In this document: in pieces, positions 61,875 to 64,000 of the stretch
How the letters are laid out: every line of letters begins with the position of its first letter
Numbering within the stretch: the first letter of the stretch is position 1
Source: Candidatus Eremiobacterota bacterium
Lineage (GTDB): Bacteria > Vulcanimicrobiota > Vulcanimicrobiia > Vulcanimicrobiales > Vulcanimicrobiaceae
DNA: 64,000 bases
Direction of reading: 5' to 3'
Assembly: GCA_019240525.1 (NCBI GenBank)
Contig: JAFAYE010000001.1
Location: 159,300-223,299, forward strand
Position numbers and translations under genes: made by a program
Notes under the pieces: model-generated
What the model was told of the DNA's origin: nothing
Databases searched by the model: none
The model's input: only the letters and a program-made list of their open reading frames with translations

Positions 61875-64000
61875 GGTTGTATGGCTGTTTCCTTCATAGC
61901 GTCGTGGAGCGGTCCTTCCTGGACGTCGCTTGGGGCGATGGCGGCGTGCTCAGCATGACGGAACTTGGCGTCGATAGCAAGGGCCATCGCTGGAAAAAGA
62001 TGGCGATAGAGATGATAGTTGATGTAAAAGTCGCGGGGAAAGCCGGTGCCCGTGCACTCCCGCTCGTCCCAGGTCCCGTCTGGCCGCTGCCGTTCGCATA
62101 GATAACCAAGACCCCGCTGGACTGCGGGGTGTTGCGCTCGGCCCGCCAGCTGAAGCGCGAGCACGGCCCAGCCGGTTTGGGACGCCGTGCTTTGACCGAT
62201 GCCGGCAAACGATTCGTCGGCGTAGGAATGACAACTCTCGCCCCAACCGCCGTCGGAGTTCTGCACGGAGAGCAGCCATTCGGCGGCGCGTTCGATCATA
62301 TCGTCACCTGTCTTGAGCGCCGCGAGCGCGGAGATGACGCACCACGTGCCGTAAATGTGGTTGACGCCCCAGCGTCCGTACCACGATCCCCACGGTTTCT
62401 GCTCCTTACGTAGATACGCCAACCCACGGGCGACGGAGTGATTCGCCGGGTTGTAACCGAACGCCGCGAGCATCTCGAGCACGTGAGCGGTGACGTCCTC
62501 GGTCGGCGGATCGATCATCGCGCCAAAATCGGAAAAGGGCATCTTGTAGAGCAGCTCGCGCGTGTTGTCGCGATCGAATGCCGCCCACGCACCGTTGCGC
62601 GAATCCATCGCTAAGGTCCAGCGCCGGGCTCGCTCGACCGACGACGCGACCGCCGCGCGGTCGCCGCCTTCGAGCAGTGCCAGCACGACAATTGTCGTGT
62701 CGTCGATGTCGGGATACGCGTCGTTGTCGAACTCAAATGCCCAACCGTTCCCGCGTCCATCCTTGCATTTCACGCGCCAGTCGCCCGGCGCGTCGTCGGG
62801 AATCTGCTCGCGCAAGAGCCAATCAACGGCGCGTCGCATTGCCGGGTGCGACGGCTCGAAGCCGGCCAACGCGAGCACTCGTACTGCCCACGCGGTGTCC
62901 CACACGGGCGACATGCACGCTAAGAACCGCCAGCCTTGCGCGTCGTCGATCGAAAAGCGTTTCATGCCGTCGATCCCTTTGCGCATCACGGGATGATCGA
63001 GCCCATACCCCATCAGATCGAGAGCGATCAGCGAGTAGACCCAAGGCGGCTGAATGCCCCCCCAACTGCCGTCGGCTTCTTGGTGCTCGACCACCCACTG
63101 CGCAATGCGCCGCATCGCTTTGTCGCGAAACGGCGGCTTCTCAATCCGCCCGTAGAGCTTGAGCATTTTTTCCGCGTAGAGCAGCCAGTGACGGCGCCCT
63201 CTGACGTGGCGCATCTCGCGCTGGGTTCCGGGTGCGATGATTTCACTCACGTCCATGCCGAGTTCGCGAATCGGTTGCTTCGTAAGGACGATCGTTAATG
63301 GGGCCACCGTTCCGCGCGCCCAACAGGCAAAATCGTAAAGATTGAACGGCACCCAAAGCGGAAAGTAGACAATTTCCGGGGGCACCGAGGGCACGCCCGA
63401 CCAGGGGTAGACCCCGAAAAGCGCGAGCCAGATCTTGGTGAAGACGCGCGCGTTCGCGACACCACCCGCCCGCAGAATCACGTCGAGCGCTTTGCGCATT
63501 TCTTCGCGTTGCGAATCGACCCCGAGAACCTTGAGCGCGACGTACGCTTCAATCGTCGTACTCAAGTCCGCAGGCCCATCGTAGTAGAGCGCCCACGACC
63601 CGTCGCTGCGCTGATGATGCATGATGTGAGCGATGGCGCCGGCACGGAACTCTTCGTGGGGAAGGCCGAGAAAACGAAAGAGCAGCACGTGTTCGGCCGT
63701 CATCGTCACGTTCGTCTCGAGCTCACCCGACCACCAGCCTTCAGTCGACTGTTCTTGGAGCAGCCACCCGATCGCGCGGTTAAGGGCTCGATCGACCGGC
63801 GGGTTAGGAGAAGCGCGACGGGCGCCATTGCCGCGCGAGATCGCTGCATGCTGCACGGCGAGGAGCGATTCGGCGGCGAGGGTGCCGCTGCGGACGGCGG
63901 ATTCCATGGTGTCGGCCCAGCCGGTTTGCGTCCACGACCCCGCAATGGCAACTGCAGGATGGAATGTCTGTTGTGCCGTGCGCGTGCAGCCGATGCGCGG
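61871..64000 (-). CDS. shc: HpnE-squalene-hopene cyclase fusion (partial, N-terminus off the right edge)
   Basis: The SHC part begins near VDRALNRAIGWLLQEQ, about 38 codons after the ATG at 63907. It holds the catalytic DIDDTT (about residue 398 from that ATG), QW repeats (EGWWSGELE, RSDGSWALYY, DSWGESCHSYAD-like) and ends with a full cyclase domain. The same frame runs back to the window edge without a stop. There it encodes AVAIAGSWTQTGWADTMES and AVRSGTLAAESLL, the typical C-terminus of HpnE, the FAD-dependent squalene-forming oxidoreductase. An internal GTG start at AVQHAAIS could also give free SHC, but no ribosome site is obvious. The product converts squalene to hopene; hpnH follows with an ATGA overlap. 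Confidence 0.85.
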   Translation of the reverse strand, partial: PRIGCTRTAQQTFHPAVAIAGSWTQTGWADTMESAVRSGTLAAESLLAVQHAAISRGNGARRASPNPPVDRALNRAIGWLLQEQSTEGWWSGELETNVTMTAEHVLLFRFLGLPHEEFRAGAIAHIMHHQRSDGSWALYYDGPADLSTTIEAYVALKVLGVDSQREEMRKALDVILRAGGVANARVFTKIWLALFGVYPWSGVPSVPPEIVYFPLWVPFNLYDFACWARGTVAPLTIVLTKQPIRELGMDVSEIIAPGTQREMRHVRGRRHWLLYAEKMLKLYGRIEKPPFRDKAMRRIAQWVVEHQEADGSWGGIQPPWVYSLIALDLMGYGLDHPVMRKGIDGMKRFSIDDAQGWRFLACMSPVWDTAWAVRVLALAGFEPSHPAMRRAVDWLLREQIPDDAPGDWRVKCKDGRGNGWAFEFDNDAYPDIDDTTIVVLALLEGGDRAAVASSVERARRWTLAMDSRNGAWAAFDRDNTRELLYKMPFSDFGAMIDPPTEDVTAHVLEMLAAFGYNPANHSVARGLAYLRKEQKPWGSWYGRWGVNHIYGTWCVISALAALKTGDDMIERAAEWLLSVQNSDGGWGESCHSYADESFAGIGQSTASQTGWAVLALQLAGRAQHPAVQRGLGYLCERQRPDGTWDERECTGTGFPRDFYINYHLYRHLFPAMALAIDAKFRHAEHAAIAPSDVQEGPLHDAMKETAIQP

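Overview
The window looks like a chromosomal segment of a high-GC, diderm, hopanoid-making bacterium. No 16S gene is present, so the lineage is an inference. Copper-amine-oxidase-N ('stalk') domains joined to a beta-barrel, DUF5069, beta-propeller lipoproteins, bilobal aspartic proteases and a rearranged ribosomal protein locus together fit best with Candidatus Eremiobacterota (WPS-2) or a neighbouring phylum. GTG and TTG starts are frequent, and stop/start overlaps (ATGA, GTGA, TAGTG) are the rule.

Positions 1-29,700 carry the str/S10/spc/alpha ribosomal protein locus on the minus strand. Read 5' to 3' it is rpsL-rpsG-fusA-tuf-rpsJ, then an inserted block, then rplC-rplD-rplW-rplB-rpsS-rplV-rpsC-rplP-rpmC-rpsQ-rplN-rplX-rplE-rpsN-rpsH-rplF-rplR-rpsE-rplO-secY-adk-map-rpmJ-rpsM, a second inserted block, then rpsK-rpsD-rpoA-rplQ. 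The first block (19,106-24,885) holds an aspartic protease, a glutaryl-CoA-dehydrogenase-like gene, split chromate transporter genes, two HIT-family genes and a DUF5654 gene. The second block (3,221-6,611) holds a stalk-domain/barrel protein, an MFS protein and a nucleotidyltransferase. rpmD and infA are missing from their usual places. Good sigma70-type promoters precede rpsL, tuf and rplC. The tuf and rplC leaders share a hairpin element.

Positions 29,869-47,580 are accessory metabolism. The main theme is aerobic 2-aminobenzoyl-CoA (anthranilate) breakdown: a CoA ligase, a fused FAD monooxygenase/old-yellow-enzyme reductase, enoyl-CoA hydratase, SDR, acyl-CoA dehydrogenase, a RidA deaminase, and a DUF3311/SSS carboxylate-type transporter in one operon with RidA. 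Around it lie an acyltransferase, a GT39-type glycosyltransferase, an O-methyltransferase, an aspartic protease, a DUF5069 gene, a beta-hydroxyacid dehydrogenase and several secreted proteins.

Positions 48,144-52,515 hold rpoB as a single-gene unit, with its own promoter and a strong terminator; rpoC is not next to it. From 52,643 to the right edge are a propeller lipoprotein, a berberine-bridge-type oxidoreductase and a scattered hopanoid/isoprenoid set: dxs, hpnG, hpnA, hpnH and shc. shc is in one uninterrupted frame with the C-terminus of an HpnE-like squalene-forming oxidoreductase that runs off the edge, which predicts an HpnE-SHC fusion enzyme.
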